Positions 34,040 through 44,598 of a stretch of 64,000 bases of DNA are shown here, piece after piece. The stretch is from Diogma glabrata. Its lineage: Eukaryota; Arthropoda; Insecta; Diptera; Cylindrotomidae. The notes under the pieces are model-generated. The model was not told the origin of the DNA. It made no database searches and saw nothing but the letters and a program-made list of their open reading frames with translations. The translations under genes were made by a program, and so were the position numbers. Position 1 is the stretch's first letter, and each line of letters begins with the position of its first letter. The stretch is taken from assembly GCA_963693315.1 (NCBI GenBank), contig OY856186.1, positions 386,678,865-386,742,864 on the forward strand. Direction: 5' to 3'.

Positions 34040-36178
34040 CCCAAGAAACAAATTTTGTTTACAAATTTATTACAGTACATATACTCTGTAATCGTAAAGT
34101 TACAGTGGTAACTGTACCGTAAACGTTCAGTAAGTGTTTCGTATACATTTTGGGGAATAATTTTGGCTTTTACTGAACGTTTACGGATATCAATTTGCGT
34201 AAAAATTATGTATGATTACAAACACGTACGTAGTGTTACAGAAAGCAAAATGTATGCGATTTTTTTCACTACGGATTACTTACAAAAAAGTTACAATCAC
34301 ATACTTTAATACGAAGTTTTAGATGATTTTTTGTAAACAAAAAATCTAAATAAATATACAAATACAATAATATATTTTATGTTTATAAAATGCAAATATT
34401 ATATTTTGGCATAACTAATTTTGTATAGTTGGATGTCAAAATTTACAAACGAATAATAAAATTTCGATTAAATTTTCGAAATACTTTTAAATTAATAATG
34501 CGCCATAAAAATAATAAATTATTAAATATAATTTAAAAAAAAATTTTATATGTCATTTTATTTTAGAGAGATAAAATTATATAAAATTTGTTTTATTATT
34601 TTCATAAATTTAAGTTTTTCTAAAATACTTATAACATAAGTTATAAAACCCAATAAAGTTTCATTAAATGTATTTTGTTATTTTTTTTAAATACAGTCAA
34701 ATAATAATTTTGCATAAAAATGGCTGAGTTTCCAATTGTAAGCTTTAAAATACAAGTTAGCCCTATGTAGATATACAGAGAGTGCACAGAATATATACAT
34801 TTACATTTTATTTACATTTACACTTCCATATTTAAAATGTTAACATGTTAACGTAATGTAAACGCTATGTGTTTGATCTGTAAACATAATCATACAATTA
34901 CAACTTCCAATTCAAAGAGTTTACATGTATAAATTATGTAAACGTTTAGTATTAGCCTCGTTGTTGTGCATTTACATTTACACCTTCCTTTTACAAATAT
35001 TTACTTGTATACGTTTTGTAAAAGCTTTGTATAAATCCTTTTACAACTTTTGACATTTGTGAAATAAACAAAAGTGACATTTATTTTTTATTTGGTACAA
35101 GCAATCCTCATGCACTTAACTTTGGTATATGTCCAAAATTTTTTTTTACATAAACGGAGGGTGGGAGACTATGTACATTTGAACCTACACATAACACAAT
35201 TATTTACATTTACATATGTCAATAAATTAGTTAATGTAATCCTGGCATAGCGATTCGGCCAGATCTAAATATAATAAGTTTAAATGTATCTTGTAATTAT
35301 CTTACGAAATTTTGCCTCATAGTGTTCTAAGCTTGGCATGGTTGGACCACAATAAAATGCAAATGGTCTCCGAATTCTGAATGATCGGTTATACATAAAA
35401 TCGACCAAAATTCTTTTTGCTATAAAAAATGGGAAGGCCGTCAATGTTAAAGGTAACTGAAATATTAATTAAGTGATCCAAATTCGAAAACTTCAACCAA
35501 GGTATTAGCTCATAATACCAAAGGTCTCCACTACCCGTCAAAATAATATTTATATTTTGAAGTGTTTGCAATAATTTTCGGGGATCCTTTGGTTAGAAAT
35601 TAAATCCACGAAACTTAAAATCACAAGTAACTCTTAAATTAATTAAGACTTAAGATTCGATGCCCAATATATTGAGTCGTCTATCACTGAAAGCTGGCTA
35701 TAAATTTCTTTATCATCGCACGATGGAAACAGACATCTTTTATTAAACAAAAAATTTTGACATACGAAAACTGTACAAATTATGTGACAGTATAAATACA
35801 TTCCTAATGTAAATGTCCCGTAAATATACGGTAAGTATATAAGTTCTCAATAAAATAAAGTTTTGTAATTAATCTGTAAATGTAAAAATACATTTACAAG
35901 GCCAACGTTTAGTATATTTACAATGTAGCTATAAGCTCTCGTAGACTTTACACAATGTAGTCATTTTGTAGAAGTAATAATACAGTTACATAGTACATAA
36001 TCAGAAACGTTACATTCGAAGCTATAAGTTTACTACTACACTGTAGCTTTACTGTGTGCAATCAGAAACAATATTTTGTAGAAGTATAAATACCGCAACC
36101 TATTTTGAGTACAGTATGTGTTCCGTAAATAAAACAACAATAGTTTGTGACTATAATATATACAAAATGTTACTTGGG
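34040..36178. mobile_element. Insertion inside the foldback element
   Basis: Ends cccaag(a/t)aaca are inverted over roughly 15-20 bp, with ct flanks at 34,038-34,039 and 36,179-36,180. The 2.1 kb are AT-rich and packed with gtaaatgta, tttacattta and gtaaacg words, densest in the two end zones. No transposase was found, so it is non-autonomous and of unassigned class. Confidence 0.6.
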
Positions 36179-36589
36179 CTAGGTACTCCAAGGGTCATCG
36201 CCGACATCATAACATTCGGCGACCCGAAAAATCCCCGAGTAACGAGCTTCGATCAATTTCGAGCTGAATTTATGGAAAGACGACCCCAAAAATCCCCGAG
36301 TAACGAGCTTCGATCTATTTCGAGCTGAATTTATGGAAAGTTCAAGGAGATGAGATGTATTTAACCCGCCCTGGCCCCTAGGTACTCCAGAGGTTTTTTG
36401 CCGAAAAGTGGCTGTTCACAAACTTTTCTGACGGCTTCCTGAATCGAATGCAAAAAACTGCATCTCGATCCATCTTACTCTGGCAATTTGCTTAGGTTTG
36501 GCCTCTTTTTGTGCTTTATTTCCTCGCCTAAATTTAGTGAAAACAAGATTCAATCAGCAAACTATTCAAAAACCTCCAATTTAGCGTTT

Positions 36590-37080
36590 CGAGAAAATAT
36601 TACAAAATCACAAATTCATATTTCTTTTCAGAACTTTTTTCAGAATTCCTAAGATTCTTAAAAATTCAAACTTTTTCCAAAATTCTAAAAATATTGCAAA
36701 AATTATAAAAATATCAAAAATTGAAACTTTTTTCAAAATTCCAAAAATTTAAAATTTTTCAAAATTCAATAATATTCCAAAAATTGAAACTTTTTCAAAA
36801 TTTATAAAATCGAAAAATTCTTTTACAAAACTCTAAAAATATTGCAAAAATTATAACAATATCAAATATACAAACTTTTTCAAAATTCCAAAAATATTCC
36901 AAAAACTAGAATAAAATCAAATATTTAAACTTTTTCTAAATTCCAATAATATTCCAAAAATTCTTAAAAATTCAAACTTTTTCCAAAATTCTAAAAATAT
37001 TGCAAAAATTATAACAATATCAAAAATTGAAACTTTTTTCAAAATTCCAAAAATATTTCAAAAACTATAACAAATTCAAA
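36590..37080. repeat. Degenerate AT-rich minisatellite
   Basis: Words such as ttccaaaattctaaaaat, attgcaaaaattataa and gaaacttttt recur in shifting order about every 50-110 bp. Confidence 0.75.
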
Positions 37081-37089
37081 ATTTTCTAT

Positions 37090-37560
37090 GTCCAATTTCA
37101 TTTCCAATTACATTTACGTCATAAAAACAGCAAATTTTTTTTTCCAAAAATTGGCTAAAAAAATAAATGAAACCGTTTTTTGACACACTTGACATTATTT
37201 TGTTGACAAACTTATAATGCCATAATTCTCTATAATAATAATAAAATTTCATGTCATACAAATAATTAGTTTTATGTTTTTCCAAAAAATAGCAAATTTT
37301 CAAAAATAGCTAAAAAAATTAATAGAAATCTTTATTTTGACACACTTGACCACATTTTTTTGGCAAAATTATAATGCCATAATTCGCAATAATAATAATA
37401 AAATTTCATGTCATATAAATAATTCATTTTATTTAATTCCAAAAAAATTGGGTAAAAAATAAATTAAAATCTATCTTTTGACACACTTGACAACATTTTT
37501 TTGACAAACTTATAATGCAATAATCTAGTTTTTGATCTCACATACAAATAGCTTTCATCA
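37090..37560. repeat. Three tandem units of ~140-160 bp
   Basis: tgacacacttgac at about 37,181, 37,338 and 37,479 is each time followed by ttataatgc(c/a)ataat. Two of the units also share aataataataaaatttcatg. Confidence 0.75.
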
Positions 37561-37679
37561 AGATTTCTCCAAATTCAATGTTCCTACTCGTAATCACTTA
37601 AATTTTAAAATGAACGTGTTTTAAGCCAAAAATATGCAAATTTGCTATTTTTGACACACATAATGATTTTTTTGACACA

Positions 37680-38125
37680 CTTCCGGTACAGTTATCGAAC
37701 ACAGCGTCCTTTCGGACCTGTCCCTTGAGTATACCTATTTTCAGAAAAAAAAAATTTTGAAATCACTCCAGCGGTTTTCTAGATTTCATAGGTAATGACG
37801 GACGGCCGGACGGCAGACAGACATACTTTTTTTTTGCTTTTTTAGAATCAGTAGGTCCTAAAACGTCGAGAAATGCCAAAAGAGTGGGGGTAAGAATTTC
37901 ACTTTTGGCCCCATGAATGTAATACTTAGGTCTTCCAGACCGAAGTAACTACGCAAAAAAACTAAAAACAAAAAATTTCAGAATATTAGTTTCAAATAGG
38001 AGTCGGAGTCGACAAATTTTTTGATTATTTTTCCGACTCCGATTCCGACTCCAGCTACTTGAAAATTCGTCCCGACTCCAACTCCGACTCTTCGACTCCG
38101 ACTCCGACTCCGCAGCCCTGCTCAT
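37680..38125. repeat. Repeat fragment ending in a hAT-like terminus
   Basis: ggtcctaaaacg and aatacttaggtc near 37,853-37,935 also occur in the dispersed repeat (4965-5020, 45,993-46,050). It is preceded by gacggacggccggacggc. The right end is an array of gactcc hexamers (37,998-38,113) closing in cgcagccctg, which read inverted is cagggctgcggagtcgg, a common arthropod hAT end. The other end is not seen. Confidence 0.55.
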
Positions 38126-39420
38126 TAAGATATACTTTTGTTAAATTTATAAAAATTAAAACTAATTTGATTAATATTGATGTCAAGAGAGTTGAATAAA
38201 TAGCATTGATTCCACAATTAGTTCATCCTCGTTATCCATACCATAATCTTTGCATATTTTAATTTATTTATTTATAAAATTTATAATTGAGTTTTCCAAT
38301 CAACCTTTCACATGACATCGATCTGATTACCGCTAAATTAACTTTATCCCATGAATTCTACTCCTTAAAATGATCCAAAATCCTTGATCTAAGTAAATTT
38401 TTGACTTTCTTTGAGTAACTTTTATGCTGTACATGAGATTTCACCATTCTGGGCAGTCACTAAAGTCTCAAAATTATTCCCGATTAACTTAATCAGAGTA
38501 CGGTAGATACTAAAAAAATTGGTATAAACAAATATACGACTTATTGCCGTAATTTTGAATTTGACTGTTAGTTTTAATTAAAGAAAATACTTAATTACGC
38601 TTTGGATAGGGCAAGTTAAGAAATAGAAGTCGAGTTTGTTATTTAATTTACTGATAACGATCTTGTCCTGTTTTTTAAATTTTAAAAGATGGTAAATCTA
38701 TATACACAGTCAGTCATGAATGTTGATCACGTTGATTGTCATTCAAAACTGACTGTGTATGGGCCTCTTTGTACATAATCAAGCACTTCTTACTAATAGA
38801 TTCTACTCTCTGACTAGATTAGAAGTACTTATTTGAAAAAAATTTATTTATTTTCCCACAACTACTTTTATCATATTTTTTATCATAGAAAATAAAGTAT
38901 TTGTTAATAGATTATAAAAAAGACAAGCTTCAGTCGTGAGGTTTATGGTATAACAGAAAGAAGTGGATTAGTGTAAAAGTTAATTATGTTTAAGGATAAT
39001 TGAAATAAAACAATTTGAGTTAATTCTGGCGATAATTTTTTTTTGCTGTCAGAAATTTTATTTTTCATTGCTACAAACTATGATATTTAAACAGTAGGCT
39101 TTGTTTTTACTGTCGGCAATTCTTCTTGTCGTCGATAATTTTGCTTTGTCGTTATGAAAATTCGTTGTTGTCATTTTTTCTTCTAACAAAATGAAATATA
39201 ATTTTATCTTAGTAGGCGCATAAATGCTATAAATTTGTAATTTATTTTTGACAAATAAACATAAACATGCAATCATTTATGAATGAAAACGGACATTTTT
39301 ATTATTTGCAATTTTACATAATTTTTTATAAGCTGAATAATTTGTAGAAAAAACTTTGTTTAGAAACTAATAATTATTATCTTTTAAACAAAATTATAAT
39401 TTAAAAAAAAATTATCTCAT
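38126..39420. other. No gene seen
   Basis: AT-rich intergenic sequence. The only structure noted is a small hairpin at about 38,700-38,760 with arms tacacagtcagt and actgactgtgta. The longest open frame, 39,058-39,276 on the minus strand, lacks any recognisable motif. Confidence 0.5.
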
Positions 39421-39650
39421 TAAATACCACTCTTCATTGAAATTTTTGTCTAAAATTTTTCAATTTTACTCATTAAATTATTTTTAAGCAACACTGCTCA
39501 ATCAAACCACTACTAAAACCACTCGTCCTTCGGACTCGTGGTTTATTGTGCGCTTTGATTCGCAGTGTTGCTAAATAATTTAATTCGTAAAATCAAAAAA
39601 TTTTCGAAAAAATTTCAATGACTCGTGGTATTACAACCGATAATTATATG
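39421..39650. mobile_element. Palindromic MITE with ~100-bp arms
   Basis: Arms containing ttgaaattttt, attaaattattt, gcaacactgc and aatcaaa are inverted around the tip cgtccttcggac. The tip is a stable-looking hairpin with a TTCG loop. No ORF. Confidence 0.7.
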
Positions 39651-40538
39651 TTTGCCTACTTTCATTTGAAATTTCTATATTTTACCTAAATATTTGTTCC
39701 TTATACGTACTTTGTATTAACTTGCGCCCATTTTCGATGACCTGAATCATCAATAATTTTAATTTTTGCTTTTGTTTCAACCTCAATTCAAGTTGTTTCT
39801 GAGTGCATTCAATTTGACTGGAATAACTGAATTTAATGAAAAACTAACAACGTTGCCATATAATTTTTTAGTTGTTTCAAATAATTTAGTTACTTCAGTC
39901 AAATCGAACGAGGTTAATATAATCGTTGTGTTAAAGAAAGTCAATATATCAATTTCAAACCAGTAAAATTTAAAACTAAATTTACTTTTCTTGTTTTAAG
40001 TTAAATAAATAAGTGATTCTTTTATGCAAAGTTTCCTATAGGTTCTGTTTTATACATATTTAATTAAATAATTTTACAAATTGAAAAGTATTTTTTTTTA
40101 AATTTAAAGGCTTAGCTCCTGTTTTGGAGCCATATTTCCCAATTGAAAAGTATTAATCAAAATTTTTAATCGGCATAAAGAAAATGTATAGGCACTTAAT
40201 CACAGTTATGTATACGATATTGCATATGCGACATATAATATTACCATTTTACTAATTGTTTTATCTTTTCGAGCTTGAAGTGGTCACCCACAGTTGATCT
40301 TTTTTTTGACAAAAGTTTTAATCGAATAAACAATAAAAAATTTTATCATATACTTTGTTTATAAAAAACATTTTGCTTTTGCGTATTCAATAAATTAGAT
40401 TAAAGTCTAAAATGGACAATAGTATATTTGTGCTAGTATATTTTAATTAGGAGCTAAAGTGCTACTTTTTGTGTGGAGTCTATACCGCCGTGCTAAGCAC
40501 AAAGGGCGTATCTTGAATTTTTGACATTTCGAGATATT

Positions 40539-40685
40539 GGGGTCTATTCAGGCAAATCTTCTATCGAAAGTTTCTGTTATTTTTTTATTTTTTGTATGAA
40601 ATTTTATAACGGGACAGTAAAATTTCATACAAAAAATAAAAGAATAGCAGAAATTTTCGATAAAAGATTCTACTGAATAGGCTCC
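40539..40685. mobile_element. 147-bp palindromic MITE
   Basis: Flanked by att at 40,536-40,538 and 40,686-40,688; copy A has one att at this place (about 522). Almost the whole element folds back on itself, from ggggtctattcag to ctgaataggctcc, around aacgggacagt. Confidence 0.85.
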
Positions 40686-40977
40686 ATTAACACTTTTTAA
40701 TTTTCAAGTTTCACAGTCAAAGTAATCAAAGCTATATTTTTAGTCAAAAAAATTTCAAATTTTGGTTTGAATCAGAGAGATAGCATAGAAGGTTATTGTT
40801 GTAAAATATTAATTATTGGATAATTAAATAGTAAATTTGATACTTTTAAAGAAGATACGGTATAATTTATTACGGGAGTTTGGTTAAGGTGAATTTATTA
40901 TCATTTTAATATTGAAAAAAACATTGATTTGATTGATTTCGTTATTCTCTCAATTGTTATTTATTAAAACATCAAAT

Positions 40978-41006
40978 TTTCGACGATTATGTTCGTCATT
41001 ATCAAG
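40978..41006 (-). ncRNA. Decayed hammerhead-like motif in Penelope 3' UTR
   Basis: On the minus strand, ttgataat is followed by a 5-bp stem gacga/tcgtc and then GAAA. This resembles the hammerhead arrangement, but the CUGANGA core is altered at conserved positions, so cleavage is unlikely. Confidence 0.3.
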
Positions 41007-41602
41007 ATACTGTATACAAAAAAAGAAAAATAAATGTAAATTTATATTAGGAGGAAACTAGAAATATGAACATTAATTATGACATAACTAACTGAATGTA
41101 ACTGATAAATATTAGTAAGACATATATATATAACAACTTACATGTAATAAGCAATTGAAGGTAACTGGAGTTTAGCAAATTGTGGTGATATTTATTCTAT
41201 AATTTTTGTTTGACATTAAAAATGATTTTAGTAAGGAACGGTTTAAAATAACAAAAATAAATTAATTAGAGAACTATTAGGACGAAATATTAACATTATT
41301 GAAAAACACTGCACAAAAAAACACCAAATTTGTCTGATATTAAAACTTAACATAACTTAACTAAAATAAATTAATTTAAAAACTTAATTAAAAATGTGTA
41401 TACACGTTTAAGATAAAAATTTGAATGTTATTGGACTAGTATTAATCACAGAATGTCAGAGTTTAAATGAAACTGTTAAAATTAAAAGTAATTTTAATAT
41501 TTATTATCTTGTTTAGTGTGTGTGGGTTACATGAATTGGATATTGGTGAAACAGGCTTAGGAAAAATTGGAGATTTGGTGTAGATATGAGGTGGCTTAGT
41601 AC

Positions 41603-44299
41603 TCATGTAGTGTTTAGTTTTATGAGGTCAATGTATATTTTGGCAATACCCATAGTGTCAGATTTTTTATTAATCGAGTTTGGAAAAGACAGGATAAATA
41701 AGGATTCTTTGGTGATACGTTTTGAACGGGATTCTTCCTGGCATAAGACTTCTGGATTATCTAAGTCAAAAGTATGTGAAGTGTCACCTATGTGATAAGC
41801 TAATGCAGTCGTATAATCTCTTTTGGGGGTATCAAGAGGATTTGGTGTTAGATGGGAAAGGTTATGGGGAGGTTGGAGTAAATTAGAGATAGGGCTGTTA
41901 GTGGGAACGGGAGGAGAGGTTTGCTGTTCAGTAACTGTGGGTAGTCTATTTGTTACGTTTGGTATTGTTCTTGGGGAATTCATCATTCTTTTGGAATCCA
42001 TAGAGTGTTGGTACATTCTTTTTTCGAGATATTGGGATGATTCACCAATGTAGCAGCTAGTACAGTCTTTACAATTTATTTTGTAGACGGTGTTGCATGT
42101 TTTGTTTTTAGGAGTTAAATCCTTAAGTCTGGTGAAAAATTTTTGATGGTTCGTGTTTCCTGGTCTGAAGGTTATTTTAATTTTATTGGTGGGTAAAAAC
42201 TCGTTTAAGAGTTTTTCAATTTTGTTTGATAAATTATCAACAAAAATAAGGGAAGTATATAATAAAGGAGTAGTGGATATTAGTGAATTGAGTTCTGGTA
42301 TAGTACTAGGCATGGGTTGGGGTTGGGGTTCTGTTGGAGGTTGGGACAAGAGAGTTTGTTGAGTCATTATGAATTTGTTGATGTATTTATCTATTAGGTG
42401 TGAAGGGTAGTTGTTTTTAGTTAGTCCTTGTTTGATAATGTTACAGTTTTCAGACCAAAATTTTACAGAACTAAGTTTAAGGGTCCTTTCTATTGTTGTT
42501 ACTATGACATTTCGTTTTTGGGAGAATGAGTGAGAGGATAAAAAATTTAAGAGTCTGTATTTACTGGTAGGTTTCGAGAACCAGTTAGTGTCGATTGAAC
42601 TGTCGGGATTTAAATGTAAGGTCATGTCTAAATAGTTCAATGTGTTGTTATGCTGTTGCTCATATGTAAATTTTAATCGGTCATGGAAATCGTTCAAAGT
42701 GGAGATGGTATTATTAATTTCAGAAGGTGGTAAGGTGAATAAAAGGTCATCGACGTATTTGACTATTATGGATGGCGTGTAATTCAAACGGGGGATCGAG
42801 ATGTCGAGGAGTTCATTCGTTATAATATCAGCTATAATGGGGACAAGAGGACAACCCATTGCACCTCCAAAAGTTTGCTTATAGAATTTGTTATTAAATG
42901 AAAAAAAGTTGCAATCTTCGCAGCAGAATTTTACCAATCTTATAAATAAATCCTGTGGGATGGAAGTTACTGTTTCTAATTGTTCCCATCGATTGTGAAT
43001 TATATCGTAAAGGATGTTCATGGGAATGTTTGTAAACAGCGACACCACGTCAAAGGAGATTAATTGATGGTCATGATGGATGAAATCTATTGAATCTAAT
43101 TTGGTTTTAAGGTTGTAGGAATTTTTTACGTTGTAAGTGTCTGAGGAAATATGTTGAAGAATCTTTGATAAAAATTTTGATAGGTTGTATGCTGGCGTCC
43201 CTATCCAGGATACGATAGGTCTTATCGGTATTTCAGCCTTGTGTATTTTGGGAAGACCATAAAGTTTTGGTTGGTTACTATTATATATTGTCAGATGTTT
43301 TCTGGTTTGGATACTGATGTAGTCTTTATCTTGTAATTCTTTGACCAAAGCATTGTTTTTAGTTTGTAGAGAATTGGTTAAGTCACGTTTTAATACATTA
43401 TATGTGTTCGAATCACTAAGTAAGAGATTTAATTTATGGATGTAATCATTCTTGGACATGGCTACTGTTATATTGCCTTTGTCGGCCGGTAGAATTATCA
43501 ACTCAGGGTGGTTTTTTAGGAAATTTTGGGTTATTATTGAGTATTTGTTCAGGATGTTAGATGAGGAGGGTTGGTGATTGCGGTGGGAAAATTGATAGTG
43601 TTTAATAAGGTTTGCTATCCTAAACCGAATAATATCCGTTGTTTTTTCATTGAACTTTCCCATTTGGATTACTTGTTCAGTATCCGCTATTAGGTCGAAA
43701 CATGGGAGGTTTTTAGGTGAATACGGGATAGAAAATTTGGGACCTAGAGATAGGAGAATAGATGTTTCAGGTGGGAACTCGATATCTGTGAGATTTACAA
43801 ACCAATGATCTTGATTAAATTGGAAATCTATCTTTACTGCTCTATTGGATAAATTTAGGAGTTTGTTAGAGATGATACTCATGTACTTTGAGTGTTGAAG
43901 AATGTAAGCGTTGGTCTGAATCTTTTGAACTATGGTAAAGAGATAGGGAGGTATATTTCTGTTTAAGAAACTATTTAAGGTGCGGTGTTCTTGTTCTATC
44001 ATGTTTAATTTACCGAAAGTGTTTATGATTTCTAGTTTTAAAAGTGTTTTGTTTACTAATTTAACTAATTTATCTAATTTAAATATTACATGCCCATTAG
44101 TTGATTCGATGAAATTCAGATGCTTGCTGTGATTTGATATGAAGTCCGGAATGATGTCGTTGGATCGACATTGTAAAAGAAAATGTTTCCTGGTTAATAT
44201 TCTTGCAAATTTCCTAGAGTTGTTAATATATCTTTTTGTGAACGTAGAGATTTCAGTGCCGAAATCATATTCGATTTGTTGGAATAAGCTAATATTCAT
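41603..44299 (-). CDS. Penelope-like reverse transcriptase with GIY-YIG nuclease
   Basis: 898 residues, uninterrupted. After an N-terminal region (residues 1-250), the RT shows LIILPADKGN, LYGLPKIHK, SFDVVSLFTNIP, GGAMGCPLVPIIADI and the catalytic VKYVDDLLFTLP. These are Penelope rather than LINE motifs. The C-terminus holds a GIY-YIG nuclease, NTVYKINCKDC then CYIGESSQYLEKRMYQH. About 65 residues rich in P, T, S and N follow before the rest of the fold (ALAYHIGDTSHTFDLDN, then ESRSKRITKES). That linker inside the nuclease is unusual. MGCPLVP replaces the common MGSPLSP. The element retrotransposes into nicked DNA; whether this variant is active is unknown. Confidence 0.9.
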   Translation of the reverse strand: MNISLFQQIEYDFGTEISTFTKRYINNSRKFARILTRKHFLLQCRSNDIIPDFISNHSKHLNFIESTNGHVIFKLDKLVKLVNKTLLKLEIINTFGKLNMIEQEHRTLNSFLNRNIPPYLFTIVQKIQTNAYILQHSKYMSIISNKLLNLSNRAVKIDFQFNQDHWFVNLTDIEFPPETSILLSLGPKFSIPYSPKNLPCFDLIADTEQVIQMGKFNEKTTDIIRFRIANLIKHYQFSHRNHQPSSSNILNKYSIITQNFLKNHPELIILPADKGNITVAMSKNDYIHKLNLLLSDSNTYNVLKRDLTNSLQTKNNALVKELQDKDYISIQTRKHLTIYNSNQPKLYGLPKIHKAEIPIRPIVSWIGTPAYNLSKFLSKILQHISSDTYNVKNSYNLKTKLDSIDFIHHDHQLISFDVVSLFTNIPMNILYDIIHNRWEQLETVTSIPQDLFIRLVKFCCEDCNFFSFNNKFYKQTFGGAMGCPLVPIIADIITNELLDISIPRLNYTPSIIVKYVDDLLFTLPPSEINNTISTLNDFHDRLKFTYEQQHNNTLNYLDMTLHLNPDSSIDTNWFSKPTSKYRLLNFLSSHSFSQKRNVIVTTIERTLKLSSVKFWSENCNIIKQGLTKNNYPSHLIDKYINKFIMTQQTLLSQPPTEPQPQPMPSTIPELNSLISTTPLLYTSLIFVDNLSNKIEKLLNEFLPTNKIKITFRPGNTNHQKFFTRLKDLTPKNKTCNTVYKINCKDCTSCYIGESSQYLEKRMYQHSMDSKRMMNSPRTIPNVTNRLPTVTEQQTSPPVPTNSPISNLLQPPHNLSHLTPNPLDTPKRDYTTALAYHIGDTSHTFDLDNPEVLCQEESRSKRITKESLFILSFPNSINKKSDTMGIAKIYIDLIKLNTT

Positions 44300-44438
44300 T
44301 TTAAGTAATAAGTTCCAAAATAATGTTGAAATATAAAAAAAAAAAGAAGTGAAGACAATTTGATTTCTTGAGTTATTTGAACTGTTGAAATTGTAAACTG
44401 GTTGTTGTGAAGGTTGTACCCGTATTTTTAATTGTTTG

Positions 44439-44493
<55 letters not shown>

Positions 44494-44567
44494 ATTAAAA
44501 TGATAATAAATTCACCTTAACCAAACTCCCGTAATAAATTATCCACGTAATAAATGGTGAAAAAAAA

Positions 44568-44598
<31 letters not shown>

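Larger units (their letters stand above)
32935..36530. mobile_element. Foldback element with tandem units in its arms
   Basis: The outer ends (cgaggaaataaagcac at 32,943 and its complement near 36,515) are inverted repeats of about 140 bp that include gagtaagatggatcgagatg and gccacttttcggcaaaaaac. Inside, the left arm holds five units of 138-141 bp. The right arm holds inverted units at 33,850-34,039 and, past a 2.1 kb insertion, 36,179-36,400. The unpaired centre is 33,786-33,850. No transposase is present. The design resembles Drosophila FB elements. Confidence 0.8.
40868..44597 (-). mobile_element. Penelope-like element insertion
   Basis: The 14-bp gatacggtataatt at 40,854-40,867 and 44,598-44,611 is the target duplication. 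The main body is on the minus strand, with its 3' end at the left. At the right, 44,492-44,537 is an inverted copy of that 3' end (40,868-40,913), followed by 27 and 10 A residues. A 47-base T-run (44,443-44,489) separates the two parts. Confidence 0.85.
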
